Shown here one piece after another: positions 23,133 through 35,764 of a stretch of 64,000 nucleotides of DNA (its first letter is position 1; the number at the start of each line of letters is the position of its first letter). The position numbers and the translations under genes were made by a program. The notes beneath the pieces were generated by a model, which worked only from the letters and a program-made list of their open reading frames with translations, made no database searches and had not been told where the DNA came from. The DNA comes from Anomaloglossus baeobatrachus (Eukaryota; Chordata; Amphibia; Anura; Aromobatidae), in NCBI RefSeq assembly GCF_048569485.1, contig NW_027442056.1:310001-374000 (forward strand). Reading direction: 5' to 3'.

Positions 23133-23320
23133 ATCGCTTCTCGGCCTTTTGGCTAAGATCAAGTGTAGTATCTGTTCTTATCAGTTTAATATCTGATACG
23201 TCCCCTATCTGGGGACCATATATTAAATGGATTTTTAGAACAGGGAGATGGAAAAAGAGCTTGCTCTGTCCACTCCACGCATTGACCTGGTATTGCAGTA
23301 CCTCCAGGAACGGTGCACCC
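23133..23320 (+). ncRNA. RNU2: U2 snRNA (copy 18)
   Basis: Identical to the reference copy. PSE 23071-23089, 3' box 23333-23347, quadruplex motif 22635-22649. The following spacer has G to A at 24093, in the purine tract. Confidence 0.97.
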
Positions 23321-24440
23321 CTTCTTAACCCAGTTTCCAAAAGCAGAACTCGATTCACCTGATTCATATTAGCCCGATTAGCGAATTGAAATGAATTTTT
23401 ATCTAACACACTTTTTACTTGCTTTATTCATCCAAATAGCAAACTCATCACCACTCAACTTCACCAACTCTGCTATGTCCCGTGCAGTATCTTGTTGTCA
23501 GTCTAATCTAGATCATGTGTAATTGAATGGAATAGATCCCTTTTGGACAAAGTGGAGTCAGATGCTGCAGTGACCACAGGTGTGAGAGGATCTACAATTG
23601 GCATCTGGTGTTATCTCTCTGCTTCCACTCCAAATAAAGTTACCTGTTGTTACCTGAACGTCAAATACTAAGAATGGGCGGCCTATGAAAGAATTAGTAC
23701 TTTCATTAAGTATACTAAACCGGCTAATTGGGAATAGACAAACTGTAAAAAGCCCTCTGAGAAAGCCCCTCTCTAACCTTTGTTAGTAAGCTTTTCTGTA
23801 GCCTGCCTGTTGATGTATTTTCGGTTTGAACAGTGCACAACATGAAGAGACGGAACACTGGCGGCTTGTCACAATGCCCCCCGATGACATCACAATAGCG
23901 CTGCTGCCTAGAAAACAAGCTGCGCAGAAGAAGTTGTTCTTTGGGTGGGAGGGTGGGCTAGTGGAAGGAGGGGGCAATCTCTTTTTTTCCCGGGTGGTAG
24001 GGGGATGACAGGAGAAGGGAAGCGGGTGGTGAGAAAGGTACAGAGGGCAGGGTTTGGGGGCTGGGAAGGAAAGGGAAAAGATTAGGGTTTGGAGATGATG
24101 AAAGGGCTTTCTACGGGTAAGGATGGCAAAGGGTGGCAGTGACGGAAAGTCAGGCAACCTGTCCTGTCCGTCTTTTTGTATCGTGAATTGGAAAGACTGC
24201 AAGGGGGAGGGGAGTTGCTTGCGCCCTAAAGGAGGAGTTATTCAGATTCATTGCAGTGGGCGGCGGCTGCAAAACGCACCATTCTTCTTGTTTTTGCTCT
24301 GCAAAGCAGCCTTTTCAAGGGTTGGCTTGGGTGACAAAATGTCTTGTGTAGGCGTGGGTTTGTCTCCCTCTCGCTCTCTCTCCCTAAGATGTGTCCGGCA
24401 TAGGCCAGGGTGCCACTCGAGGCCCAAACCAATTCTGGTT

Positions 24441-24628
24441 ATCGCTTCTCGGCCTTTTGGCTAAGATCAAGTGTAGTATCTGTTCTTATCAGTTTAATAT
24501 CTGATACGTCCCCTATCTGGGGACCATATATTAAATGGATTTTTAGAACAGGGAGATGGAAAAAGAGCTTGCTCTGTCCACTCCACGCATTGACCTGGTA
24601 TTGCAGTACCTCCAGGAACGGTGCACCC
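24441..24628 (+). ncRNA. RNU2: U2 snRNA (copy 19, altered 3' box)
   Basis: The RNA is identical to the reference. Its 3' box (24641-24655) has A to T at 24650, inside the AAA core, which could weaken 3' processing. PSE 24379-24397, quadruplex motif 23943-23957. Confidence 0.96.
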
Positions 24629-25748
24629 CTTCTTAACCCAGTTTCCAAATGCAGAACTCGATTCACCTGATTCATATTAGCCCGATTAGCGAATTGAAAT
24701 GAATTTTTATCTAACACACTTTTTACTTGCTTTATTCATCCAAATAGCAAACTCATCACCACTCAACTTCACCAACTCTGCTATGTCCCGTGCAGTATCT
24801 TGTTGTCAGTCTAATCTAGATCATGTGTAATTGAATGGAATAGATCCCTTTTGGACAAAGTGGAGTCAGATGCTGCAGTGACCACAGGTGTGAGAGGATC
24901 TACAATTGGCATCTGGTGTTATCTCTCTGCTTCCACTCCAAATAAAGTTACCTGTTGTTACCTGAACGTCAAATACTAAGAATGGGCGGCCTATGAAAGA
25001 ATTAGTACTTTCATTAAGTATACTAAACCGGCTAATTGGGAATAGACAAACTGTAAAAAGCCCTCTGAGAAAGCCCCTCTCTAACCTTTGTTAGTAAGCT
25101 TTTCTGTAGCCTGCCTGTTGATGTATTTTCGGTTTGAACAGTGCACAACATGAAGAGACGGAACACTGGCGGCTTGTCACAATGCCCCCCGATGACATCA
25201 CAATAGCGCTGCTGCCTAGAAAACAAGCTGCGCAGAAGAAGTTGTTCTTTGGGTGGGAGGGTGGGCTAGTGGAAGGAGGGGGCAATCTCTTTTTTTCCCG
25301 GGTGGTAGGGGGATGACAGGAGAAGGGAAGCGGGTGGTGAGAAAGGTACAGAGGGCAGGGTTTGGGGGCTGGGAAGGAAAGGGAAAAGATTAGGGTTTGG
25401 GGATGATGAAAGGGCTTTCTACGGGTAAGGATGGCAAAGGGTGGCAGTGACGGAAAGTCAGGCAACCTGTCCTGTCCGTCTTTTTGTATCGTGAATTGGA
25501 AAGACTGCAAGGGGGAGGGGAGTTGCTTGCGCCCTAAAGGAGGAGTTATTCAGATTCATTGCAGTGGGCGGCGGCTGCAAAACGCACCATTCTTCTTGTT
25601 TTTGCTCTGCAAAGCAGCCTTTTCAAGGGTTGGCTTGGGTGACAAAATGTCTTGTGTAGGCGTGGGTTTGTCTCCCTCTCGCTCTCTCTCCCTAAGATGT
25701 GTCCGGCATAGGCCAGGGTGCCACTCGAGGCCCAAACCAATTCTGGTT

Positions 25749-25936
25749 ATCGCTTCTCGGCCTTTTGGCTAAGATCAAGTGTAGTATCTGTTCTTATCAG
25801 TTTAATATCTGATACGTCCCCTATCTGGGGACCATATATTAAATGGATTTTTAGAACAGGGAGATGGAAAAAGAGCTTGCTCTGTCCACTCCACGCATTG
25901 ACCTGGTATTGCAGTACCTCCAGGAACGGTGCACCC
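25749..25936 (+). ncRNA. RNU2: U2 snRNA (copy 20)
   Basis: Identical to the reference copy. PSE 25687-25705, 3' box 25949-25963, quadruplex motif 25251-25265. Confidence 0.97.
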
Positions 25937-27056
25937 CTTCTTAACCCAGTTTCCAAAAGCAGAACTCGATTCACCTGATTCATATTAGCCCGATTAGCGA
26001 ATTGAAATGAATTTTTATCTAACACACTTTTTACTTGCTTTATTCATCCAAATAGCAAACTCATCACCACTCAACTTCACCAACTCTGCTATGTCCCGTG
26101 CAGTATCTTGTTGTCAGTCTAATCTAGATCATGTGTAATTGAATGGAATAGATCCCTTTTGGACAAAGTGGAGTCAGATGCTGCAGTGACCACAGGTGTG
26201 AGAGGATCTACAATTGGCATCTGGTGTTATCTCTCTGCTTCCACTCCAAATAAAGTTACCTGTTGTTACCTGAACGTCAAATACTAAGAATGGGCGGCCT
26301 ATGAAAGAATTAGTACTTTCATTAAGTATACTAAACCGGCTAATTGGGAATAGACAAACTGTAAAAAGCCCTCTGAGAAAGCCCCTCTCTAACCTTTGTT
26401 AGTAAGCTTTTCTGTAGCCTGCCTGTTGATGTATTTTCGGTTTGAACAGTGCACAACATGAAGAGACGGAACACTGGCGGCTTGTCACAATGCCCCCCGA
26501 TGACATCACAATAGCGCTGCTGCCTAGAAAACAAGCTGCGCAGAAGAAGTTGTTCTTTGGGTGGGAGGGTGGGCTAGTGGAAGGAGGGGGCAATCTCTTT
26601 TTTTCCCGGGTGGTAGGGGGATGACAGGAGAAGGGAAGCGGGTGGTGAGAAAGGTACAGAGGGCAGGGTTTGGGGGCTGGGAAGGAAAGGGAAAAGATTA
26701 GGGTTTGGGGATGATGAAAGGGCTTTCTACGGGTAAGGATGGCAAAGGGTGGCAGTGACGGAAAGTCAGGCAACCTGTCCTGTCCGTCTTTTTGTATCGT
26801 GAATTGGAAAGACTGCAAGGGGGAGGGGAGTTGCTTGCGCCCTAAAGGAGGAGTTATTCAGATTCATTGCAGTGGGCGGCGGCTGCAAAACGCACCATTC
26901 TTCTTGTTTTTGCTCTGCAAAGCAGCCTTTTCAAGGGTTGGCTTGGGTGACAAAATGTCTTGTGTAGGCGTGGGTTTGTCTCCCTCTCGCTCTCTCTCCC
27001 TAAGATGTGTCCGGCATAGGCCAGGGTGCCACTCGAGGCCCAAACCAATTCTGGTT

Positions 27057-27244
27057 ATCGCTTCTCGGCCTTTTGGCTAAGATCAAGTGTAGTATCTGTT
27101 CTTATCAGTTTAATATCTGATACGTCCCCTATCTGGGGACCATATATTAAATGGATTTTTAGAACAGGGAGATGGAAAAAGAGCTTGCTCTGTCCACTCC
27201 ACGCATTGACCTGGTATTGCAGTACCTCCAGGAACGGTGCACCC
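27057..27244 (+). ncRNA. RNU2: U2 snRNA (copy 21)
   Basis: Identical to the reference copy. PSE 26995-27013, 3' box 27257-27271, quadruplex motif 26559-26573. Confidence 0.97.
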
Positions 27245-28364
27245 CTTCTTAACCCAGTTTCCAAAAGCAGAACTCGATTCACCTGATTCATATTAGCCCG
27301 ATTAGCGAATTGAAATGAATTTTTATCTAACACACTTTTTACTTGCTTTATTCATCCAAATAGCAAACTCATCACCACTCAACTTCACCAACTCTGCTAT
27401 GTCCCGTGCAGTATCTTGTTGTCAGTCTAATCTAGATCATGTGTAATTGAATGGAATAGATCCCTTTTGGACAAAGTGGAGTCAGATGCTGCAGTGACCA
27501 CAGGTGTGAGAGGATCTACAATTGGCATCTGGTGTTATCTCTCTGCTTCCACTCCAAATAAAGTTACCTGTTGTTACCTGAACGTCAAATACTAAGAATG
27601 GGCGGCCTATGAAAGAATTAGTACTTTCATTAAGTATACTAAACCGGCTAATTGGGAATAGACAAACTGTAAAAAGCCCTCTGAGAAAGCCCCTCTCTAA
27701 CCTTTGTTAGTAAGCTTTTCTGTAGCCTGCCTGTTGATGTATTTTCGGTTTGAACAGTGCACAACATGAAGAGACGGAACACTGGCGGCTTGTCACAATG
27801 CCCCCCGATGACATCACAATAGCGCTGCTGCCTAGAAAACAAGCTGCGCAGAAGAAGTTGTTCTTTGGGTGGGAGGGTGGGCTAGTGGAAGGAGGGGGCA
27901 ATCTCTTTTTTTCCCGGGTGGTAGGGGGATGACAGGAGAAGGGAAGCGGGTGGTGAGAAAGGTACAGAGGGCAGGGTTTGGGGGCTGGGAAGGAAAGGGA
28001 AAAGATTAGGGTTTGGGGATGATGAAAGGGCTTTCTACGGGTAAGGATGGCAAAGGGTGGCAGTGACGGAAAGTCAGGCAACCTGTCCTGTCCGTCTTTT
28101 TGTATCGTGAATTGGAAAGACTGCAAGGGGGAGGGGAGTTGCTTGCGCCCTAAAGGAGGAGTTATTCAGATTCATTGCAGTGGGCGGCGGCTGCAAAACG
28201 CACCATTCTTCTTGTTTTTGCTCTGCAAAGCAGCCTTTTCAAGGGTTGGCTTGGGTGACAAAATGTCTTGTGTAGGCGTGGGTTTGTCTCCCTCTCGCTC
28301 TCTCTCCCTAAGATGTGTCCGGCATAGGCCAGGGTGCCACTCGAGGCCCAAACCAATTCTGGTT

Positions 28365-28552
28365 ATCGCTTCTCGGCCTTTTGGCTAAGATCAAGTGTAG
28401 TATCTGTTCTTATCAGTTTAATATCTGATACGTCCCCTATCTGGGGACCATATATTAAATGGATTTTTAGAACAGGGAGATGGAAAAAGAGCTTGCTCTG
28501 TCCACTCCACGCATTGACCTGGTATTGCAGTACCTCCAGGAACGGTGCACCC
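28365..28552 (+). ncRNA. RNU2: U2 snRNA (copy 22, altered 3' box)
   Basis: The RNA is identical to the reference. Its 3' box (28565-28579) has C to G at 28569, in the variable part of the motif, so a weak effect is expected. PSE 28303-28321, quadruplex motif 27867-27881. The following spacer has C to T at 29496, next to the GC box. Confidence 0.96.
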
Positions 28553-29672
28553 CTTCTTAACCCAGTTTGCAAAAGCAGAACTCGATTCACCTGATTCATA
28601 TTAGCCCGATTAGCGAATTGAAATGAATTTTTATCTAACACACTTTTTACTTGCTTTATTCATCCAAATAGCAAACTCATCACCACTCAACTTCACCAAC
28701 TCTGCTATGTCCCGTGCAGTATCTTGTTGTCAGTCTAATCTAGATCATGTGTAATTGAATGGAATAGATCCCTTTTGGACAAAGTGGAGTCAGATGCTGC
28801 AGTGACCACAGGTGTGAGAGGATCTACAATTGGCATCTGGTGTTATCTCTCTGCTTCCACTCCAAATAAAGTTACCTGTTGTTACCTGAACGTCAAATAC
28901 TAAGAATGGGCGGCCTATGAAAGAATTAGTACTTTCATTAAGTATACTAAACCGGCTAATTGGGAATAGACAAACTGTAAAAAGCCCTCTGAGAAAGCCC
29001 CTCTCTAACCTTTGTTAGTAAGCTTTTCTGTAGCCTGCCTGTTGATGTATTTTCGGTTTGAACAGTGCACAACATGAAGAGACGGAACACTGGCGGCTTG
29101 TCACAATGCCCCCCGATGACATCACAATAGCGCTGCTGCCTAGAAAACAAGCTGCGCAGAAGAAGTTGTTCTTTGGGTGGGAGGGTGGGCTAGTGGAAGG
29201 AGGGGGCAATCTCTTTTTTTCCCGGGTGGTAGGGGGATGACAGGAGAAGGGAAGCGGGTGGTGAGAAAGGTACAGAGGGCAGGGTTTGGGGGCTGGGAAG
29301 GAAAGGGAAAAGATTAGGGTTTGGGGATGATGAAAGGGCTTTCTACGGGTAAGGATGGCAAAGGGTGGCAGTGACGGAAAGTCAGGCAACCTGTCCTGTC
29401 CGTCTTTTTGTATCGTGAATTGGAAAGACTGCAAGGGGGAGGGGAGTTGCTTGCGCCCTAAAGGAGGAGTTATTCAGATTCATTGCAGTGGGCGGTGGCT
29501 GCAAAACGCACCATTCTTCTTGTTTTTGCTCTGCAAAGCAGCCTTTTCAAGGGTTGGCTTGGGTGACAAAATGTCTTGTGTAGGCGTGGGTTTGTCTCCC
29601 TCTCGCTCTCTCTCCCTAAGATGTGTCCGGCATAGGCCAGGGTGCCACTCGAGGCCCAAACCAATTCTGGTT

Positions 29673-29860
29673 ATCGCTTCTCGGCCTTTTGGCTAAGATC
29701 AAGTGTAGTATCTGTTCTTATCAGTTTAATATCTGATACGTCCCCTATCTGGGGACCATATATTAAATGGATTTTTAGAACAGGGAGATGGAAAAAGAGC
29801 TTGCTCTGTCCACTCCACGCATTGACCTGGTATTGCAGTACCTCCAGGAACGGTGCACCC
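29673..29860 (+). ncRNA. RNU2: U2 snRNA (copy 23)
   Basis: The RNA is identical to the reference. The candidate distal element carries C to T at 29496, one base after GGGCGG. PSE 29611-29629, 3' box 29873-29887, quadruplex motif 29175-29189. Confidence 0.97.
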
Positions 29861-30980
29861 CTTCTTAACCCAGTTTCCAAAAGCAGAACTCGATTCACCT
29901 GATTCATATTAGCCCGATTAGCGAATTGAAATGAATTTTTATCTAACACACTTTTTACTTGCTTTATTCATCCAAATAGCAAACTCATCACCACTCAACT
30001 TCACCAACTCTGCTATGTCCCGTGCAGTATCTTGTTGTCAGTCTAATCTAGATCATGTGTAATTGAATGGAATAGATCCCTTTTGGACAAAGTGGAGTCA
30101 GATGCTGCAGTGACCACAGGTGTGAGAGGATCTACAATTGGCATCTGGTGTTATCTCTCTGCTTCCACTCCAAATAAAGTTACCTGTTGTTACCTGAACG
30201 TCAAATACTAAGAATGGGCGGCCTATGAAAGAATTAGTACTTTCATTAAGTATACTAAACCGGCTAATTGGGAATAGACAAACTGTAAAAAGCCCTCTGA
30301 GAAAGCCCCTCTCTAACCTTTGTTAGTAAGCTTTTCTGTAGCCTGCCTGTTGATGTATTTTCGGTTTGAACAGTGCACAACATGAAGAGACGGAACACTG
30401 GCGGCTTGTCACAATGCCCCCCGATGACATCACAATAGCGCTGCTGCCTAGAAAACAAGCTGCGCAGAAGAAGTTGTTCTTTGGGTGGGAGGGTGGGCTA
30501 GTGGAAGGAGGGGGCAATCTCTTTTTTTCCCGGGTGGTAGGGGGATGACAGGAGAAGGGAAGCGGGTGGTGAGAAAGGTACAGAGGGCAGGGTTTGGGGG
30601 CTGGGAAGGAAAGGGAAAAGATTAGGGTTTGGGGATGATGAAAGGGCTTTCTACGGGTAAGGATGGCAAAGGGTGGCAGTGACGGAAAGTCAGGCAACCT
30701 GTCCTGTCCGTCTTTTTGTATCGTGAATTGGAAAGACTGCAAGGGGGAGGGGAGTTGCTTGCGCCCTAAAGGAGGAGTTATTCAGATTCATTGCAGTGGG
30801 CGGCGGCTGCAAAACGCACCATTCTTCTTGTTTTTGCTCTGCAAAGCAGCCTTTTCAAGGGTTGGCTTGGGTGACAAAATGTCTTGTGTAGGCGTGGGTT
30901 TGTCTCCCTCTCGCTCTCTCTCCCTAAGATGTGTCCGGCATAGGCCAGGGTGCCACTCGAGGCCCAAACCAATTCTGGTT

Positions 30981-31168
30981 ATCGCTTCTCGGCCTTTTGG
31001 CTAAGATCAAGTGTAGTATCTGTTCTTATCAGTTTAATATCTGATACGTCCCCTATCTGGGGACCATATATTAAATGGATTTTTAGAACAGGGAGATGGA
31101 AAAAGAGCTTGCTCTGTCCACTCCACGCATTGACCTGGTATTGCAGTACCTCCAGGAACGGTGCACCC
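30981..31168 (+). ncRNA. RNU2: U2 snRNA (copy 24)
   Basis: Identical to the reference copy. PSE 30919-30937, 3' box 31181-31195, quadruplex motif 30483-30497. Confidence 0.97.
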
Positions 31169-32288
31169 CTTCTTAACCCAGTTTCCAAAAGCAGAACTCG
31201 ATTCACCTGATTCATATTAGCCCGATTAGCGAATTGAAATGAATTTTTATCTAACACACTTTTTACTTGCTTTATTCATCCAAATAGCAAACTCATCACC
31301 ACTCAACTTCACCAACTCTGCTATGTCCCGTGCAGTATCTTGTTGTCAGTCTAATCTAGATCATGTGTAATTGAATGGAATAGATCCCTTTTGGACAAAG
31401 TGGAGTCAGATGCTGCAGTGACCACAGGTGTGAGAGGATCTACAATTGGCATCTGGTGTTATCTCTCTGCTTCCACTCCAAATAAAGTTACCTGTTGTTA
31501 CCTGAACGTCAAATACTAAGAATGGGCGGCCTATGAAAGAATTAGTACTTTCATTAAGTATACTAAACCGGCTAATTGGGAATAGACAAACTGTAAAAAG
31601 CCCTCTGAGAAAGCCCCTCTCTAACCTTTGTTAGTAAGCTTTTCTGTAGCCTGCCTGTTGATGTATTTTCGGTTTGAACAGTGCACAACATGAAGAGACG
31701 GAACACTGGCGGCTTGTCACAATGCCCCCCGATGACATCACAATAGCGCTGCTGCCTAGAAAACAAGCTGCGCAGAAGAAGTTGTTCTTTGGGTGGGAGG
31801 GTGGGCTAGTGGAAGGAGGGGGCAATCTCTTTTTTTCCCGGGTGGTAGGGGGATGACAGGAGAAGGGAAGCGGGTGGTGAGAAAGGTACAGAGGGCAGGG
31901 TTTGGGGGCTGGGAAGGAAAGGGAAAAGATTAGGGTTTGGGGATGATGAAAGGGCTTTCTACGGGTAAGGATGGCAAAGGGTGGCAGTGACGGAAAGTCA
32001 GGCAACCTGTCCTGTCCGTCTTTTTGTATCGTGAATTGGAAAGACTGCAAGGGGGAGGGGAGTTGCTTGCGCCCTAAAGGAGGAGTTATTCAGATTCATT
32101 GCAGTGGGCGGCGGCTGCAAAACGCACCATTCTTCTTGTTTTTGCTCTGCAAAGCAGCCTTTTCAAGGGTTGGCTTGGGTGACAAAATGTCTTGTGTAGG
32201 CGTGGGTTTGTCTCCCTCTCGCTCTCTCTCCCTAAGATGTGTCCGGCATAGGCCAGGGTGCCACTCGAGGCCCAAACCAATTCTGGTT

Positions 32289-32476
32289 ATCGCTTCTCGG
32301 CCTTTTGGCTAAGATCAAGTGTAGTATCTGTTCTTATCAGTTTAATATCTGATACGTCCCCTATCTGGGGACCATATATTAAATGGATTTTTAGAACAGG
32401 GAGATGGAAAAAGAGCTTGCTCTGTCCACTCCACGCATTGACCTGGTATTGCAGTACCTCCAGGAACGGTGCACCC
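32289..32476 (+). ncRNA. RNU2: U2 snRNA (copy 25)
   Basis: Identical to the reference copy. PSE 32227-32245, 3' box 32489-32503, quadruplex motif 31791-31805. Confidence 0.97.
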
Positions 32477-33596
32477 CTTCTTAACCCAGTTTCCAAAAGC
32501 AGAACTCGATTCACCTGATTCATATTAGCCCGATTAGCGAATTGAAATGAATTTTTATCTAACACACTTTTTACTTGCTTTATTCATCCAAATAGCAAAC
32601 TCATCACCACTCAACTTCACCAACTCTGCTATGTCCCGTGCAGTATCTTGTTGTCAGTCTAATCTAGATCATGTGTAATTGAATGGAATAGATCCCTTTT
32701 GGACAAAGTGGAGTCAGATGCTGCAGTGACCACAGGTGTGAGAGGATCTACAATTGGCATCTGGTGTTATCTCTCTGCTTCCACTCCAAATAAAGTTACC
32801 TGTTGTTACCTGAACGTCAAATACTAAGAATGGGCGGCCTATGAAAGAATTAGTACTTTCATTAAGTATACTAAACCGGCTAATTGGGAATAGACAAACT
32901 GTAAAAAGCCCTCTGAGAAAGCCCCTCTCTAACCTTTGTTAGTAAGCTTTTCTGTAGCCTGCCTGTTGATGTATTTTCGGTTTGAACAGTGCACAACATG
33001 AAGAGACGGAACACTGGCGGCTTGTCACAATGCCCCCCGATGACATCACAATAGCGCTGCTGCCTAGAAAACAAGCTGCGCAGAAGAAGTTGTTCTTTGG
33101 GTGGGAGGGTGGGCTAGTGGAAGGAGGGGGCAATCTCTTTTTTTCCCGGGTGGTAGGGGGATGACAGGAGAAGGGAAGCGGGTGGTGAGAAAGGTACAGA
33201 GGGCAGGGTTTGGGGGCTGGGAAGGAAAGGGAAAAGATTAGGGTTTGGGGATGATGAAAGGGCTTTCTACGGGTAAGGATGGCAAAGGGTGGCAGTGACG
33301 GAAAGTCAGGCAACCTGTCCTGTCCGTCTTTTTGTATCGTGAATTGGAAAGACTGCAAGGGGGAGGGGAGTTGCTTGCGCCCTAAAGGAGGAGTTATTCA
33401 GATTCATTGCAGTGGGCGGCGGCTGCAAAACGCACCATTCTTCTTGTTTTTGCTCTGCAAAGCAGCCTTTTCAAGGGTTGGCTTGGGTGACAAAATGTCT
33501 TGTGTAGGCGTGGGTTTGTCTCCCTCTCGCTCTCTCTCCCTAAGATGTGTCCGGCATAGGCCAGGGTGCCACTCGAGGCCCAAACCAATTCTGGTT

Positions 33597-33784
33597 ATCG
33601 CTTCTCGGCCTTTTGGCTAAGATCAAGTGTAGTATCTGTTCTTATCAGTTTAATATCTGATACGTCCCCTATCTGGGGACCATATATTAAATGGATTTTT
33701 AGAACAGGGAGATGGAAAAAGAGCTTGCTCTGTCCACTCCACGCATTGACCTGGTATTGCAGTACCTCCAGGAACGGTGCACCC
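33597..33784 (+). ncRNA. RNU2: U2 snRNA (copy 26)
   Basis: Identical to the reference copy. PSE 33535-33553, 3' box 33797-33811, quadruplex motif 33099-33113. In the following spacer A to T at 34097 turns the AATAAA hexamer into TATAAA. Confidence 0.97.
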
Positions 33785-34941
33785 CTTCTTAACCCAGTTT
33801 CCAAAAGCAGAACTCGATTCACCTGATTCATATTAGCCCGATTAGCGAATTGAAATGAATTTTTATCTAACACACTTTTTACTTGCTTTATTCATCCAAA
33901 TAGCAAACTCATCACCACTCAACTTCACCAACTCTGCTATGTCCCGTGCAGTATCTTGTTGTCAGTCTAATCTAGATCATGTGTAATTGAATGGAATAGA
34001 TCCCTTTTGGACAAAGTGGAGTCAGATGCTGCAGTGACCACAGGTGTGAGAGGATCTACAATTGGCATCTGGTGTTATCTCTCTGCTTCCACTCCATATA
34101 AAGTTACCTGTTGTTACCTGAACGTCAAATACTAAGAATGGGCGGCCTATGAAAGAATTAGTACTTTCATTAAGTATACTAAACCGGCTAATTGGGAATA
34201 GACAAACTGTAAAAAGCCCTCTGAGAAAGCCCCTCTCTAACCTTTGTTAGTAAGCTTTTCTGTAGCCTGCCTGTTGATGTATTTTCGGTTTGAACAGTGC
34301 ACAACATGAAGAGACGGAACACTGGCGGCTTGTCACAATGCCCCCCGATGACATCACAATAGCGCTGCTGCCTAGAAAACAAGCTGCGCAGAAGAAGTTG
34401 TTCTTTGGGTGGGAGGGTGGGCTAGTGGAAGGAGGGGGCAATCTCTTTTTTTCCCGGGTGGTAGGGGGATGACAGGAGAAGGGAAGCGGGTGGTGAGAAA
34501 GGTACAGAGGGCAGGGTTTGGGGGCTGGGAAGGAAAGGGAAAAGATTAGGGTTTGGGGATGATGAAAGGGCTTTCTACGGGTAAGGATGGCAAAGGGTGG
34601 CAGTGACGGAAAGTCAGGCAACCTGTCCTGTCCGTCTTTTTGTATCGTGAATTGGAAAGACTGCAAGGGGGAGGGGAGTTGCTTGCGCCCTAAAGGAGGA
34701 GTTATTCAGATTCATTGCAGTGGGCGGCGGCTGCAAAACGCACCATTCTTCTTGTTTTTGCTCTGCAAAGCAGCCTTTTCAAGGGTTGGCTTGGGTGACA
34801 AAATGTCTTGTGTAGGCGTGGGTTTGTCTCCCTCTCGCTCTCTCTCCCTAAGATGTGTCCGGCATAGGCCAGGGTGCCACTCGAGGCCCAAACCAATTCT
34901 GGTTATCGCTTCTCGGCCTTTTGGCTAAGATCAAGTGTAGT

Positions 34942-34947
34942 ATCTGT
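34942..34947 (+). repeat. Target-site duplication, left copy (ATCTGT)
   Basis: U2 nt 38-43 directly before the family A element. The same six bases restart U2 at 35759-35764. This duplication shows that the top-strand cut was 6 nt downstream of the bottom-strand cut in this event. Confidence 0.85.
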
Positions 34948-35758
34948 GAGGCTCGGCAGATGCAATGCACACTGGAAGGTTGCGCTTGCTAGTACTCTTG
35001 ATGTATAGTATATTCATCTAGCGGAAAACATGGCCCTACCAGGATCGAGGCTATTAGACTGAGTAAGTGTGGGGGCTATGGTGCAATGTGCCCCAGGACT
35101 GACGACCCTGGAGTGAGTCTGAGCTTGCTGGCTTGGGACCCCGGCGAGCCTTGGGCTCTGTAGCACACCGTACCTTGCCCTTTCATACTTTCTGAGCATA
35201 TTGCTCTATCCCGGCCTTCTGGCTAGGAAGGGAAATTTTTATAATCATGGTCGGAGGTCCGTTCAGCTTTGGGCTGAGAAACCAACACCCGGTTGGAGGT
35301 CCGGGTCAGCTTCGGCTGAGAAACCAACACCCGGTTGGAGGTCTGGGTCAGCTTCGGCTGAGAAACCAACACCCGGTTGGAGGTCCGGGTCAGCTTCGGC
35401 TGAGAAACCAACACCCGGTTGGAGGTCCGGTTAGCCTTGGGCTGAGAAACCAACACCGGTTGACGGTCCGGGCAGTTTCGGCTGCGAAACCAACAACTAG
35501 TAGCTCTCTACTCCACTTGGGTAAGATGCCTGGGTGGACGCTGGGAGCAACGACAAGGCTCAACCAGGCTTCGGCTTGGGGGAGCACCGAAGATCCCTGA
35601 CCCTTGCTGTGGCCTTCTGGCTCGGAGGGACGGGGTTGATTTTTGGGGACCCTCTCCTCACGGAGGGGTCCACACGAATCCTAGCCTTTGCACTGTTTTT
35701 GGTGTGACTTCGGTCATGCATTTTTTGCGGTGCTTTGGAAAGCTTCATTAAATCAAAA
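34948..35758 (+). mobile_element. Family A U2-inserted element, 811 bp, non-coding
   Basis: Second copy of the family seen at 132-935, in the same orientation and with the same TTAAATCAAAA tail joined to U2 nt 38. The first 13 bases (34948-34960) have no match in the first copy; homology begins at TGCAATGCACACTGG (34961). From there the two copies differ at roughly 3% of positions by eye. This copy has one more 42-bp repeat unit. UUCG hairpins lie at 35306-35319, 35348-35361, 35390-35403, 35472-35485, 35564-35579 and 35705-35716. No reverse transcriptase or other protein frame is seen. The different left junction, repeat number and base changes show a separate insertion event, not a duplication of the first insertion. 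Confidence 0.87.
35251..35500 (+). repeat. 42-bp minisatellite in family A element (about 6 copies)
   Basis: Same repeat as at 470-677 but 42 bp longer, so exactly one unit more. Three central units (hairpins at 35306, 35348 and 35390) are nearly identical and the outer units are diverged. The stem pairs TCAGC/GCTGA and the outer GTTGG/CCAAC are kept. Confidence 0.85.
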
Positions 35759-35764
35759 ATCTGT
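35759..35764 (+). repeat. Target-site duplication, right copy (ATCTGT)
   Basis: U2 nt 38-43 at the 3' junction of the second family A element. Partner of 34942-34947. Confidence 0.85.

Noticed and set aside
35201-35600. Repetitive 14-residue reading frames (77 and 117 codons) in family A
   Set aside because: The 42-bp repeat length is divisible by three, so frames stay open on both strands. The repeat number varies and the flanking sequence is non-coding; RNA hairpins explain the conservation better.
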